A DNA stretch of 64,000 nt from CALELF01 sp045617925 (GTDB taxonomy: Bacteria > Synergistota > Synergistia > Synergistales > Synergistaceae): contig JAZLJR010000033.1 in NCBI GenBank assembly GCA_045617925.1, positions 1 to 64,000 of the forward strand, written 5' to 3'. Positions 7,704-16,598 of the stretch are shown here, piece by piece. Position numbers and translations under genes: made by a program. Position 1 is the stretch's first letter, and each line of letters begins with the position of its first letter. The notes under the pieces were generated by a model that worked only from the letters and a program-made list of their open reading frames with translations, had not been told where the DNA came from and searched no databases.

Positions 7704-8672
7704 TTAGTCTGTCAATTTTCCAAATTTACTTACTAGCCTTGCTAGGTCTTGTTGCTGAGTGAACATTCCTAATTCTCCCCCACTTGCAAGGGCATCTTGT
7801 AGTGAAGCTTCCTTGTCGTCAATTATGCAATTTTCTACTGCCTTTGTATGCAGCAAAAGCTCTGTTACAGCATGAGGCCTTTGCACTCCGTCATAAAGCA
7901 TCTTTTGATAGATTATTGCGGTAAAACTTCTGGCTAAACGGCATCTTGCACTGGATTTGTTTGCAAAAAGCTCACTAAATCTCTTGGGAACTCCTATTGC
8001 ACTCGAAGCATGTAATGTAGCAAAAACAAGTCTGCCTGTTTCTGCCGCTATAAGTGCTGCTTCAGCGGTCGCCTCGTCTCTAATTTCTCCAATCATAATC
8101 ACATCTGCATCCTGTCTTAAAGCTGCAACAGTAGCAGCCGCAAAATTTGCAGTATCCCGCCCTATTTCACGCTGGTGAATAATTGATTTTTTCTCATTAA
8201 AAATATATTCTATCGGATCTTCTATTGTTACAATGTGGCACGCCCTTGTGCTATTGATTTCTTCTATCATAGCTGCCATGGTCGTGCTCTTACCACTACC
8301 TACATCTCCACTTACTAGAATAAGTCCATGACGCTCCATTGCAATTTTGTTAAATGCAGGAGATAATGAAAGCTCCGCTACACTTGGCACATAGCTTGGT
8401 AATACGCGTATTGCAATGGACTTTCTACCATTAGAAAGGAAATAATTACAACGTAACCGAATTCCCTCTTTAGTTGTGCACGAAAAATCTTTTTCATGTA
8501 TATTAAAAGGAAATTTCGTTTCCAGTTCTTTCCAAAAATTTTCTTCCACCTCTTTATTAAACGAAATTTTTTCTATTTTCCCAGCTATACGAAGCGAAAC
8601 AGGATTATCATCAGTTAGATGAATGTCTGTTGCATTATTTTTTATTGCTAACTTTAATAAACCTTCCAACAT
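7704..8672 (-). CDS. PilT/GspE-family secretion or twitching ATPase
   Basis: A hexameric ATPase that drives pilus retraction or pseudopilus movement at the inner membrane. The 322-residue protein has Walker A GDVGSGKST (122-130), an Asp box (EDPIEYIF, about 151), Walker B DVIMIGEIRDE (about 190-200) and a His box (FATLHASS). The N-terminal domain is short and lacks the GspE extension, and there is no tetracysteine zinc motif. It is therefore closer to PilT than to GspE/PilB. GAGG lies 7 bases before ATG 8672. It leads an operon with two pilin-like genes; no PilB, PilC, PilQ or prepilin peptidase is in the window. Confidence 0.85.
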   Translation of the reverse strand: MLEGLLKLAIKNNATDIHLTDDNPVSLRIAGKIEKISFNKEVEENFWKELETKFPFNIHEKDFSCTTKEGIRLRCNYFLSNGRKSIAIRVLPSYVPSVAELSLSPAFNKIAMERHGLILVSGDVGSGKSTTMAAMIEEINSTRACHIVTIEDPIEYIFNEKKSIIHQREIGRDTANFAAATVAALRQDADVIMIGEIRDEATAEAALIAAETGRLVFATLHASSAIGVPKRFSELFANKSSARCRLARSFTAIIYQKMLYDGVQRPHAVTELLLHTKAVENCIIDDKEASLQDALASGGELGMFTQQQDLARLVSKFGKLTD

Positions 8673-8702
8673 AGTCTTACCTCATAATTCAAAACTTTTA
8701 AA

Positions 8703-8736
8703 ATAATACCACAAGTTTTTTGTTTTGTGCTATAAT
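8703..8736. promoter_or_regulatory. Divergent extended -10 promoters (pilT-like operon and binding-protein gene)
   Basis: The plus strand has TGC-TATAAT (8728-8736); the minus strand has TGG-TATTAT (about 8711-8703). Neither has a good -35, which is usual for extended -10 promoters. The two -10 elements lie back to back in the 84-base gap. Confidence 0.5.
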
Positions 8737-8756
8737 CAATCGAATTTTATTACTAG

Positions 8757-10328
8757 ATGAGAATTATTAAAATGAATGTTAAAGAATCCACAATTGAATT
8801 AACAAAGAAGTATAGTTGGAACATACTCTCTGATCCAGACAGACTATCTCAAATGCTTGAGTTTGAGTGTACTGGACAGGAGCATGAAATATTTTGTGTC
8901 ACGCTTGTTCTTCGTTATCTTCTGCAGAAACTTCGTCGTGTCTCTCCCAATGTACCTTATATTACAACAAATGACAGAGAACGCTTAATCAGTATTTTTA
9001 ATTTTTCAGATGAAGATGCAGATAATGCAATAGACATCGTCAACTCTGCCATTGCTGTGACTTGCGATGACGGCGTTACATGGTTTGCAGAACCGGGGAG
9101 ATTACATAATGTCCGTTCATTTACACCTAGAAGCAATACTAATCCAGTAAAAAATAGTGCAAAAAGTATATTCATCATTGCACTTTTATTTATTGCGCTT
9201 GGACTAATAGTGTATCATGCTGAAAGCTTGAGAAAACCTGAGAACGGCGAATTAACAGTGGCATTTATGTTGCCCCTATCACACAAGGAAAGCAATACCT
9301 CATATCTTTTCTTAAAATCAGCTCAAATGGCTGCTGAAAAGGTTAATCTTCAACTGAAATTCCATGATGGCTATCGCCTAAAGGTATTAGGAATTAATTC
9401 TCCGACTCAAGACGGAAAAAGTATAGCACGTGTAAAACGAATTTTGCAAAAATCTTCCGCCCTTGCAATTGTCGCCATTGGTGGTACTGCATCTGAACGT
9501 ATTTCAAAAATTGCAAATGAACTTGAATTACCATTATTTTTCACAGGGCAATCTTTACCAAAGAAGGAAGCAACAAAATTTGGCTCTATTCCTGCACCAT
9601 ACACTTTTCTGCTCTCAAACAGTTCTAATTCAAAAGGCAAGGTTTTGGCATATTTTGCTACTCAAGGTTTAAGAAAGCGTCGCATTGGAATTATCACAGA
9701 TTTAAATGACGAAGTAGCGTTAGATATCGAACGTAGTGCAAAAAAATGGATTAGATCTTTCGGCGGTCGCGTAGTTTGCAAATCATACCTCAACACAAGC
9801 GAAACAAATATGCAAGGCATTATTGAAAAATTGCAGTCAACAAGACCAAGTGTAATAATTGTCATTGGGCAGGACACCAAATATAGAATAGCAAGTCACC
9901 TACGTACTTCACCTCGCCTAGATTCTCCAATTGTTTCACTTGATTATGATAGCAAACAAGCTAACACCATGAATTTAACAAACTCATGGTGGCTAAATGA
10001 AGTAACAGATTTGGACGAAGCACTAGCATCCTTTGTGTCAGAGTTTGAATCAAAATTTGGAAAAACTGTAGCTCCTGTGAGCTTAATTGATTCAGTTATG
10101 GCTTATGATTCTGTTTTATTTCTTGCACAGATGTTTGAAAAAGCAACTAGCTTCCGCGGGGAATCGTTACGACACACTATTATGTCCATGAGATATATTC
10201 CCCTTATGTCAGGGGTAATTTCCATCAATCAAAGGACACACGCACCACTTGACAAGGCTTTTTCACTCATAAGGGTGGAACAGTCTATTCCTGTCTTTCA
10301 AAGAAAATTAAAGATATTAACGAGATAA
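8757..10328 (+). CDS. Membrane-anchored type-1 periplasmic-binding-fold protein with a cytoplasmic N-terminal domain
   Basis: 523 residues in three parts. Residues 1-130 form a soluble helical domain beginning SDPDRLSQMLEFEC and ending near AIAVTCDD. It resembles by eye an uncharacterised DP-x-RL helical domain found beside bacterial kinases and WD40 proteins. Residues about 138-158 are one transmembrane helix. Residues about 165-500 look like a LivJ-type (amino-acid or amide binding) fold, with AFMLPLSHKES, ALAIVAIGGTASERIS and VIIVIGQDTKY. There is no signal peptide and no ABC permease nearby. It may sense a periplasmic ligand and signal inward; that is inference. ATG 8757 and ATG 8772 both lack a clear ribosome-binding site. 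It lies 24 bases before the tandem ligase gene and probably shares its transcript. Confidence 0.7.
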   Translation: MRIIKMNVKESTIELTKKYSWNILSDPDRLSQMLEFECTGQEHEIFCVTLVLRYLLQKLRRVSPNVPYITTNDRERLISIFNFSDEDADNAIDIVNSAIAVTCDDGVTWFAEPGRLHNVRSFTPRSNTNPVKNSAKSIFIIALLFIALGLIVYHAESLRKPENGELTVAFMLPLSHKESNTSYLFLKSAQMAAEKVNLQLKFHDGYRLKVLGINSPTQDGKSIARVKRILQKSSALAIVAIGGTASERISKIANELELPLFFTGQSLPKKEATKFGSIPAPYTFLLSNSSNSKGKVLAYFATQGLRKRRIGIITDLNDEVALDIERSAKKWIRSFGGRVVCKSYLNTSETNMQGIIEKLQSTRPSVIIVIGQDTKYRIASHLRTSPRLDSPIVSLDYDSKQANTMNLTNSWWLNEVTDLDEALASFVSEFESKFGKTVAPVSLIDSVMAYDSVLFLAQMFEKATSFRGESLRHTIMSMRYIPLMSGVISINQRTHAPLDKAFSLIRVEQSIPVFQRKLKILTR

Positions 10329-10352
10329 AACACATACAAGGAGTATAGCATT

Positions 10353-13300
10353 ATGAACGATATGAAAACCTTTTACATTGATCATCCTAATCTTCGCATT
10401 GAAGAAGCTGTAAAAATAATTTGGAAAGACAGTAAAAATAAGAAAAACCTTTGGTGGCAGGGGCAGTGGCTAACACATGGAGAATTGCTTCCACTAATTG
10501 AATTTTACAAGCAAAAATTTGCTGACTGTGGTTTTACCGAAGGACAAAGAATTGCTATTCTTTTGCCAAATTGCCCTTCTTTCATTGCCATTATGTTTGC
10601 AACTTGGGAGCTAGGCGGGGCTATATGTCCATTAAATGCACGAGCAGGCGTTGCTCAACTTGTTGACACAATAAAGAAACTTGATGTGGCATTCGTAGTC
10701 ACGACCGAGGAAAACGCAGTAAAGGCTGGAGAACTTGCACAACGAATACCAATAGTTCCCGTTCCACTTTTCGGGCAAACAGAAGCTGAATGGCAATCTA
10801 GAATTGGAACGCCAGAACCACGTGATATAGCGGTCATTTTCTCAACCAGCGGCACTTCCGGTTTACCTAAAGCTGTCCCGTTAACTCACAGTAATATTAT
10901 TGCAAACGGTGCAGGGCAAGTATTGCATTTTGATGATTTTTTTCTAAATGACAATATATTTCTTTTTATATTACCAAATTTTCACACATACGGTTTAAAC
11001 ATAGGCTGCATCATTCCATTTCTTTATGGACTACCAACTGTCGTTGTGCCAAATTTTGTTCCAGTTACCAATACAATAAAGACACTTCAAGAAAGCGGGG
11101 CAAACTTTTTAATTGTTGTCCCCACTATTTTGGCTTTCATCGTTAGTGCACTAGAAAAAGCTAACCTAAAGCTCACCGGCATAAATTTCATTATTGCAGG
11201 TGGAGATAAACTTAATACCGCACTTGACGATAAATGTGCAGAGTATCTTGGTTGCAGAATTGTAGAGGGTTATGGGCTTACTGAATGTTCACCAACTGTT
11301 GCTGTAGCAGAAAGTCTTGCAAAAAGAAAACTAGGAACAATTGGCAGGGCACTTTCAAACATAGAGGTAGAAGTCAGAGATAGAGATGGCAATAAATTAG
11401 ACTTGCATGATGAGGGAGTTCTTTGGTTAAGAGGACCTTCCATTGTAAAATCGTATTTCCGTGATGAAAAGAACACACTCGAGCGTTTTAAGGATGGCTG
11501 GTTTAATACAGGCGATGTTGTTCGTATTGATAACGAGGGGTATATATCAGTTGTTGACAGAGCAACCGACATAATAATTGTCGGTGGCTTTAACGTATAT
11601 CCACAAGAGGTTGAATCCGTCTTGATACAACATCCTGCCGTTGCACAAGCCGTGTGCGTTGGAGAAAAAAATTCCGTAACAGGTGAAATTGTAAAAGCTT
11701 TTATCATTCTAAAACCAAACGCGTCTGTAACTGCAAAAGAGCTTATGAAATTTTCCAAGGAACACCTTTCACACTACAAAGTTCCAAGAAAAATTGGTTT
11801 TGTTGACAGTTTCCCACTTTCACCGGCAGGAAAGGTTTTGCGTCGTGAGCTTCGAAAAATTGATATTCGCCAATTAGAGAAATCACAGGAAACTTCCCCA
11901 ACAACTTCACTCCGTGATATGAGGACTTTCTACAAAGAGCACCTAGGTATGAGACTTGAAGAAGCTGTCTCGCTAATTTGGAGAGAAAAATTAGGTTCAA
12001 AATGTCTATGGTGGCAAGGTGAATGGATAACTGCTGCAACTTTTGCTGATTTGGTTTCTTCTTACAAAAATTATCTAAAAGAAGCTGGATTTAAAGAAGG
12101 AAACAGATGTGTTGTTCTGCTTCCAAACTGTCCATCTATGGCTGCAATTACCTTCGCTACATGGTTGCTAGGCGGCACTATATGCCCTCAAAACGCAAGA
12201 GCCGGCGACATACAATTATCAAACACGATACAAAATCTGGATGTCTCTTGTGTTTTTACAATTGAAGAAAATATGCCACGAGCATATAAAATTTCAAAGG
12301 AAGTTCCATTTATTCCTGTTCCACTTTACGGTTTACCCAAAGAGCAATTCACAGTTAGACAGGGCATACCTGATACACGTGATACTGCCGTTATCTTTTC
12401 TACTAGCGGATCTTCTGGGCTACCAAAGTTTGTTCCACTTACACACAGAAACATAATTTGTGACTGCTGTGGTCCTGCAGAGAGGATAGATGGATTCATA
12501 AATGACAAGCTTATTTTTCTTTGGATTCTACCAAACTTTCACACTTTTGGCCTAGACGTTGGTTTTATACTACCTCTTCTTTATGGATATCCTACAGTTG
12601 CTATTCCAAAATTCATTCCAGTTGATAAAACAGTTGAACAACTAGAGGCTAGTGGTGCCAATTTCTTCATTATTGTGCCAACTATGTTATCTTTCTTACT
12701 TTCCACATTAGAAAAGAAAAAGAAAAAATTAAGCAACATTCACTATGTGATTTCTGGTGGAGATAAGCTAGATATTGGAATGGAGGAGAAAAGCAAAGAG
12801 TATCTAGGTTGTGGTATTCTTGAGGGCTACGGTCTAACAGAATGTTCTCCAATAGTTTCTGTTGGCGGAGATGGCGACAAGAAACGCCTTGGCACTGTCG
12901 GTCAACCATTCTCATTTTTGGAAATCTCAATAAGAGATACCGAGGGTAACGAATTAAATATACACGATGAAGGTGTTCTTTGGTTACGTGGTGATTCTGT
13001 TGCAAAATCATATTATCGTGATGAAGAAAACACACGTGAACGTTTCAAGGATGGCTGGTTCAATACAGGAGATATAGTTCGTATAGATGATGCAGGTTTC
13101 ATTACCATCGTAGATCGTGCAACAGACATAATCATCGTTGGCGGTTTTAATGTTTATCCTCAAGAAGTTGAAAATGTTTTAACGCAGCACCCTGCAATCG
13201 CTTCAGCAGTATGTGTTGGAGAGAAGAATACAATCACAGGAGAAATAGTTAAAGCCTTTGTAATCTTAAAACCAGGAGCTGAGGCAACTGAAAATGAGAT

Positions 13301-13421
13301 TATTCGCTTTGCAAAAACACAACTCTCTCATTATAAAACACCTAGAAAGGTCGTTTTCCTCGAAAGTTTTCCACTTTCACCAGCTGGAAAAGTATTTCGT
13401 AGAGAGTTGAAAAATATGTAA
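10353..13421 (+). CDS. Tandem double acyl-adenylate ligase (two fused AMP-binding synthetases)
   Basis: The 1022-residue protein is two complete ANL-superfamily ligases in one frame, residues about 3-506 and 522-1022, offset by 519 residues. Each half has its own P-loop (IFSTSGTSGLPK; IFSTSGSSGLPK), GYGLTECSP, WFNTGD, and the C-terminal Lys motif SPAGKVxRREL, so both look active. The halves are close paralogues over their whole length and closest in the last 100 residues. There is no carrier, condensation or reductase domain. Likely chemistry is ATP-dependent activation of a carboxylic acid to an acyl-AMP, then to CoA or a carrier; the substrate is unknown. AAGGAG lies 9 bases before ATG 10353. 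No ribosome-binding site precedes the second half. Confidence 0.85.
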   Translation: MNDMKTFYIDHPNLRIEEAVKIIWKDSKNKKNLWWQGQWLTHGELLPLIEFYKQKFADCGFTEGQRIAILLPNCPSFIAIMFATWELGGAICPLNARAGVAQLVDTIKKLDVAFVVTTEENAVKAGELAQRIPIVPVPLFGQTEAEWQSRIGTPEPRDIAVIFSTSGTSGLPKAVPLTHSNIIANGAGQVLHFDDFFLNDNIFLFILPNFHTYGLNIGCIIPFLYGLPTVVVPNFVPVTNTIKTLQESGANFLIVVPTILAFIVSALEKANLKLTGINFIIAGGDKLNTALDDKCAEYLGCRIVEGYGLTECSPTVAVAESLAKRKLGTIGRALSNIEVEVRDRDGNKLDLHDEGVLWLRGPSIVKSYFRDEKNTLERFKDGWFNTGDVVRIDNEGYISVVDRATDIIIVGGFNVYPQEVESVLIQHPAVAQAVCVGEKNSVTGEIVKAFIILKPNASVTAKELMKFSKEHLSHYKVPRKIGFVDSFPLSPAGKVLRRELRKIDIRQLEKSQETSPTTSLRDMRTFYKEHLGMRLEEAVSLIWREKLGSKCLWWQGEWITAATFADLVSSYKNYLKEAGFKEGNRCVVLLPNCPSMAAITFATWLLGGTICPQNARAGDIQLSNTIQNLDVSCVFTIEENMPRAYKISKEVPFIPVPLYGLPKEQFTVRQGIPDTRDTAVIFSTSGSSGLPKFVPLTHRNIICDCCGPAERIDGFINDKLIFLWILPNFHTFGLDVGFILPLLYGYPTVAIPKFIPVDKTVEQLEASGANFFIIVPTMLSFLLSTLEKKKKKLSNIHYVISGGDKLDIGMEEKSKEYLGCGILEGYGLTECSPIVSVGGDGDKKRLGTVGQPFSFLEISIRDTEGNELNIHDEGVLWLRGDSVAKSYYRDEENTRERFKDGWFNTGDIVRIDDAGFITIVDRATDIIIVGGFNVYPQEVENVLTQHPAIASAVCVGEKNTITGEIVKAFVILKPGAEATENEIIRFAKTQLSHYKTPRKVVFLESFPLSPAGKVFRRELKNM
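10359..13415 (+). repeat. Internal tandem gene duplication within the double ligase (two ~1.5-kb units)
   Basis: Unit 1 begins at DMKTFY (about 10359) and unit 2 at DMRTFY (11916). The offset is 1557 bases. A linker of about 15 residues (QLEKSQETSPTTSLR) joins them. Unit 2 begins with an internal ATG at 11919 but with no ribosome-binding site, which supports a true fusion made by duplication and loss of the intervening stop. Confidence 0.8.
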
Positions 13422-13427
13422 TACATA

Positions 13428-13482
13428 AAAAAATATAGAGCGTATATATGGTCATAAACCATATATACGCTCTGCTTTTTTC
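13428..13482. terminator. Bidirectional terminator between the double ligase and glnN
   Basis: A perfect 16-bp stem (13437-13452 with 13458-13473) has loop CATAA, a T run at 13476-13480 and an A run at 13427-13433. It serves both converging genes. Confidence 0.88.
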
Positions 13483-13484
13483 TT

Positions 13485-15608
13485 CTATGCAAGCGAAAGC
13501 AATTCTCTGTAGTTTGGATAAGCCATATTATCTTTAGATATATATACCTCTGCTTCATCCGCTATTTTTCTAATTTTAGCCATTAATGGGACAGCTTTCT
13601 TAAATAGAAAATTCGCATGCTTATAGAGTGATAAGTTTACCGCTTCTAATTTTAGATCATCGAGCTTTTCTGCAAGCTCCATGAGAGACACATTGGCATT
13701 GGCCAAAATTGTCAGTATTCTTTTGTTACTACTATTTTTCGTAGTGGTAAATTTCTTTAACAATTCATCTTCGCTAGCGTAATCTAAAAGTTGCTTACCA
13801 ATGGAGGGGATAACACCTTCCCATAACATTTCACGCAAGACTGCCATTTCGATTTCAATTGATTTAACAAACATTTCTGTTCTTGTTTGTGCAAAGACAT
13901 CAGCTTCAACGGCATCACATACACCAATTTTAGTCAGCATGGCAATTATTTCTGCATCTTTAAAACATTCAAGCCCTTGAGGAATTGAGGTTACATTATC
14001 AAGACCACGACGATGAGCCTCCTCTTGCCATTCTTTTGAATAGGCATCCCCTTCAAAAAGAATATGTTTGTAAACTTCTTGCGACTTTTTAATTGTCCTA
14101 GTGGCAGCTTTCATTGGATCAACAGATTTTTTCTTTAACTCGCTACGAAGCATATCCATAAATTCATCCAAGCCTGCTGCCCAAATTGCAAATATTGCCA
14201 TTGCAGGAACAGCCATTGATTGGCTTGCCCCTGGCGCTCTAAATTCAAATTTATCTCCAGTAAAGGCTAATGGACTCGTGCGATTTCTATCCCCTAGGTC
14301 AAAAAGTGCATTTGGTGCAGAAAGATTAGAACCATCCTTTTCGATATTCTTGAGCATAGATGTAACAACACTTCCAAGAAATATGCTTGGAATAAACGGT
14401 GGTGCCTCATCTCCACCGAGACGATATAGGTTGCCTGCTGTAGACACACTAGCCAACAACAACTTGTAATAACGGGAAGCACCAAGCAAAAATGCAGAAA
14501 GAAACGATAGAAATACAATATTTTTTCTGTAATTGGAAGATGGCTTTAGTAGATTTCTTCCTTCATTATCCGTCAAAGAAAAATTAACATGCTTACCACT
14601 GCCATTCAGTCCATTAAATGGTTTTTCGCCAAAAAGTAAACGCAAATTATGTGGAGCAGCCATTTTTCTCATAGTCTCCATAATAATCTGATTTTGGTCA
14701 CATGCAAGGTTAGCAAGACTATACAAAGGAGCAAATTCAAATTGACAACGTGCCGCCTCATTGTGTCGTGTAGCCACATCGACACCAAGACGTGCAAGAT
14801 CTCTCTGCACATCCTCCATGTACGTAAGCACTCTTGTAGGAATGGAGCCTAAATAGTGAGATTCCATTTTTTGATCACATGGGGGGGGGGATCCAAGCAA
14901 GGTTCTTCCGCAATAGCGAATATCGGGTCTCTTTTGTGCCTTTTCACGGTCTAGCACAAAGAATTCTTGCTCACCGCCTAGTGTGGCATAAACTTTTTTA
15001 ACCCCTCTATTGCCAAACAGTTTAAGTAATTTGAGTGCTCTGCTTTCTACTGCATCAGTTGAACGAATTAAATAGCTTTTTAAATCTAACGGTGTGCCAC
15101 TGTATGATTTAAACACAGATGGAATACACATCGTGCCACCTTTTTTAGATCTTATAATAAAAGCTGGACTGCTTGGATCCCAATATGAATTTCCTCTACT
15201 TTCAAACGTACTTCTTGTCCCACCACTGGGAAAAGATGAAGCATCAGGTTCAGAATACGTTAGGTCTTTGCCTGAAAAAATATTGATAGGGTTACCTGAA
15301 GTTGAGTTTAAGAAGGCAGTATGCTTTTCTGCTGTGAGCTCTGTCATCGGATGAAACCAATGAGCAAAGTGGTCAGCTCCTTTAGAGATTGCCCACTCTT
15401 TCATCGCAAGAGCAATTATATCTGCTTCTGCTGAAGACAAAGTTGCTTTTCCTTCAATTACCTCTTCAAGATGGGTAAGAACCTCTTTGGGCAAGCGTTG
15501 TTTCATTTCCGACTTGCTAAAAACTAACGTACCATAGATTTCTTGCATTGTTGCGTAGTTTTTTCTCACATTTGGCGTATTGTGATTATTTTTTTCATAT
15601 TCAGCCAT
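13485..15608 (-). CDS. glnN: Glutamine synthetase type III
   Basis: The enzyme makes glutamine from glutamate, ammonia and ATP; type III forms are large dodecamers. At 707 residues it has the GSIII length, about 250 more than GSI. Visible blocks are WFHPMTELTAEKH, the substrate loop SFPSGGTRSTFE, GGEQEFFVLD, RHNEAARCQFEFAP and NGSGKHVNFSL. A TTG at 15626 opens the frame further, but AGAGGTGG just before ATG 15608 decides the start. A run of ten C (10 G on the plus strand) lies in the GSPPPCDQ segment and keeps the frame. Single gene with its own promoter, divergent from the sirtuin gene. Confidence 0.95.
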   Translation of the reverse strand: MAEYEKNNHNTPNVRKNYATMQEIYGTLVFSKSEMKQRLPKEVLTHLEEVIEGKATLSSAEADIIALAMKEWAISKGADHFAHWFHPMTELTAEKHTAFLNSTSGNPINIFSGKDLTYSEPDASSFPSGGTRSTFESRGNSYWDPSSPAFIIRSKKGGTMCIPSVFKSYSGTPLDLKSYLIRSTDAVESRALKLLKLFGNRGVKKVYATLGGEQEFFVLDREKAQKRPDIRYCGRTLLGSPPPCDQKMESHYLGSIPTRVLTYMEDVQRDLARLGVDVATRHNEAARCQFEFAPLYSLANLACDQNQIIMETMRKMAAPHNLRLLFGEKPFNGLNGSGKHVNFSLTDNEGRNLLKPSSNYRKNIVFLSFLSAFLLGASRYYKLLLASVSTAGNLYRLGGDEAPPFIPSIFLGSVVTSMLKNIEKDGSNLSAPNALFDLGDRNRTSPLAFTGDKFEFRAPGASQSMAVPAMAIFAIWAAGLDEFMDMLRSELKKKSVDPMKAATRTIKKSQEVYKHILFEGDAYSKEWQEEAHRRGLDNVTSIPQGLECFKDAEIIAMLTKIGVCDAVEADVFAQTRTEMFVKSIEIEMAVLREMLWEGVIPSIGKQLLDYASEDELLKKFTTTKNSSNKRILTILANANVSLMELAEKLDDLKLEAVNLSLYKHANFLFKKAVPLMAKIRKIADEAEVYISKDNMAYPNYRELLSLA
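14881..14890. repeat. G10/C10 homopolymer inside glnN
   Basis: Ten consecutive G on the plus strand (C on the coding strand) encode the Pro-Pro-Pro of GSPPPC. In AT-rich DNA such a tract stands out and is prone to slippage. The printed length keeps glnN open. Confidence 0.9.
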
Positions 15609-15650
15609 TTTTCCACCTCTTTGCAAAAAATTTTAAAATTATTTTGCTAA

Positions 15651-15672
15651 AAAATTGATTTTTGTCAATTTT
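15651..15672 (-). promoter_or_regulatory. Hairpin at the 5' end of the glnN leader
   Basis: AAAATTGA (15651-15658) pairs with TCAATTTT (15665-15672) around a 6-base loop. It begins at about the predicted glnN transcription start and may stabilise the 5' end or act as an operator. Confidence 0.4.
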
Positions 15673-15677
15673 TGTAT

Positions 15678-15706
15678 TTTATATACCTATTTAAGCAAAA
15701 TTTCAA
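15678..15706 (-). promoter_or_regulatory. Promoter of glnN
   Basis: Minus strand TTGAAA (15706-15701), 17-base spacer, TATAAA (15683-15678). The predicted start near 15671 leaves a leader of about 60 bases before ATG 15608. Confidence 0.6.
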
Positions 15707-15742
15707 GAGTTTTTTATAACATAAATTATTTTTTTAGAAAGT

Positions 15743-15770
15743 TTGAATGATATTTGCGATTTCATATGAT
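15743..15770 (+). promoter_or_regulatory. Promoter of the sirtuin gene
   Basis: Plus strand TTGAAT (15743-15748), 16-base spacer, TATGAT (15765-15770), 34 bases before ATG 15805. Confidence 0.5.
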
Positions 15771-15804
15771 AGAATTAGACAAACAGTTTTGAGGAGGATA
15801 CTCA

Positions 15805-16542
15805 ATGTTATCAAAGAAAGAACAAGAGCTGGCTCAAAAGATTGCAGAGCTACTACACAAGGGCAATTGCGTTGTTTTCTCTGGTGCAGGGTTATCAACA
15901 GAATCCGGCTTAGCAGATTTTCGTTCCAAAAATGGACTATGGAAACAGCATGATCCTAGCAGATATTGTTCTGTTGATTGTCTTGAATACAACTACGAAG
16001 AATTTCTTGAATTTTACAAAGCACGTCTGATGGTACCGGAAAATGTAAAACCAAACATTGGACACCAACTGGTGGCAAAGTGGGAAGCAAATAAGCTTGT
16101 AAACGGCGTTATTACACAAAACATAGATGGACTACACCAAGCCGCAGGAAGCAAAACAATTGCAGAGTTGCACGGTGGACTAGAGCCAATTTTTTGCCAT
16201 AGATGTGGAGCAAAGGATACTGTTCAAAATTTTGTCAACGGTACTCCCTGCAAAAAATGTGGCGGCCACCTTAGAACATCAATAGTGCTTTTTGGCGAAT
16301 CATTACCTCAAAAAGATTTTACTCTCGCAGGAAACTTGACCGAACACGCAAAAACAATGATAGTATTAGGTTCTTCTCTCACCGTAAGCCCCGCAAATAT
16401 ATTTCCACAAATAGCAAAGAACAAAGGTTGTTCGCTAATTATCATAAATAGAGATGCAACAACTTTTGACTATTTAGCTGACATCGTGTTGCATTCTGGT
16501 ATAGGGGAAACACTTTCTGCAGTTGAAAATTATTTAAAATAA
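15805..16542 (+). CDS. cobB: NAD-dependent protein deacylase (sirtuin)
   Basis: Sirtuins remove acyl groups from lysines using NAD, in bacteria often controlling acyl-CoA synthetases. The 245-residue protein shows GAGLSTESGLADFR (27-40), TQNIDGLHQAAG (104-115), the catalytic His in ELHGG (H123) and four zinc Cys (C131, C134, C149, C152), all in the expected order. GAGGAGG lies 7 bases before ATG 15805. It is a single gene ended by a hairpin. Its closeness to a double acyl-adenylate ligase is notable because such ligases are classic sirtuin targets, but the two are separated by glnN, so a link is only inference. Confidence 0.93.
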   Translation: MLSKKEQELAQKIAELLHKGNCVVFSGAGLSTESGLADFRSKNGLWKQHDPSRYCSVDCLEYNYEEFLEFYKARLMVPENVKPNIGHQLVAKWEANKLVNGVITQNIDGLHQAAGSKTIAELHGGLEPIFCHRCGAKDTVQNFVNGTPCKKCGGHLRTSIVLFGESLPQKDFTLAGNLTEHAKTMIVLGSSLTVSPANIFPQIAKNKGCSLIIINRDATTFDYLADIVLHSGIGETLSAVENYLK

Positions 16543-16552
16543 TCTTTTGTAT

Positions 16553-16596
16553 AAAAAAATAATGCTCATACATTCTGTATGAGCATTATTTTTGTG
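16553..16596. terminator. Bidirectional terminator between the sirtuin and RodZ-like genes
   Basis: A perfect 14-bp stem (16558-16571 with 16577-16590), loop ATTCT, has an A run before it and TTTGTG after it. It serves both converging genes. Confidence 0.85.
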
Positions 16597-16598
16597 TA

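Noticed and set aside
11270..11758. Minus-strand open frame (162 codons) within the double ligase gene
   Set aside because: Shadow frame; the plus-strand ligase motifs run continuously across it.
15609..15804. GlnR/TnrA-type nitrogen operator in the glnN upstream region
   Set aside because: No TGTTA-N7-TAACA-like site; only the short AAAATTGA/TCAATTTT hairpin is present.
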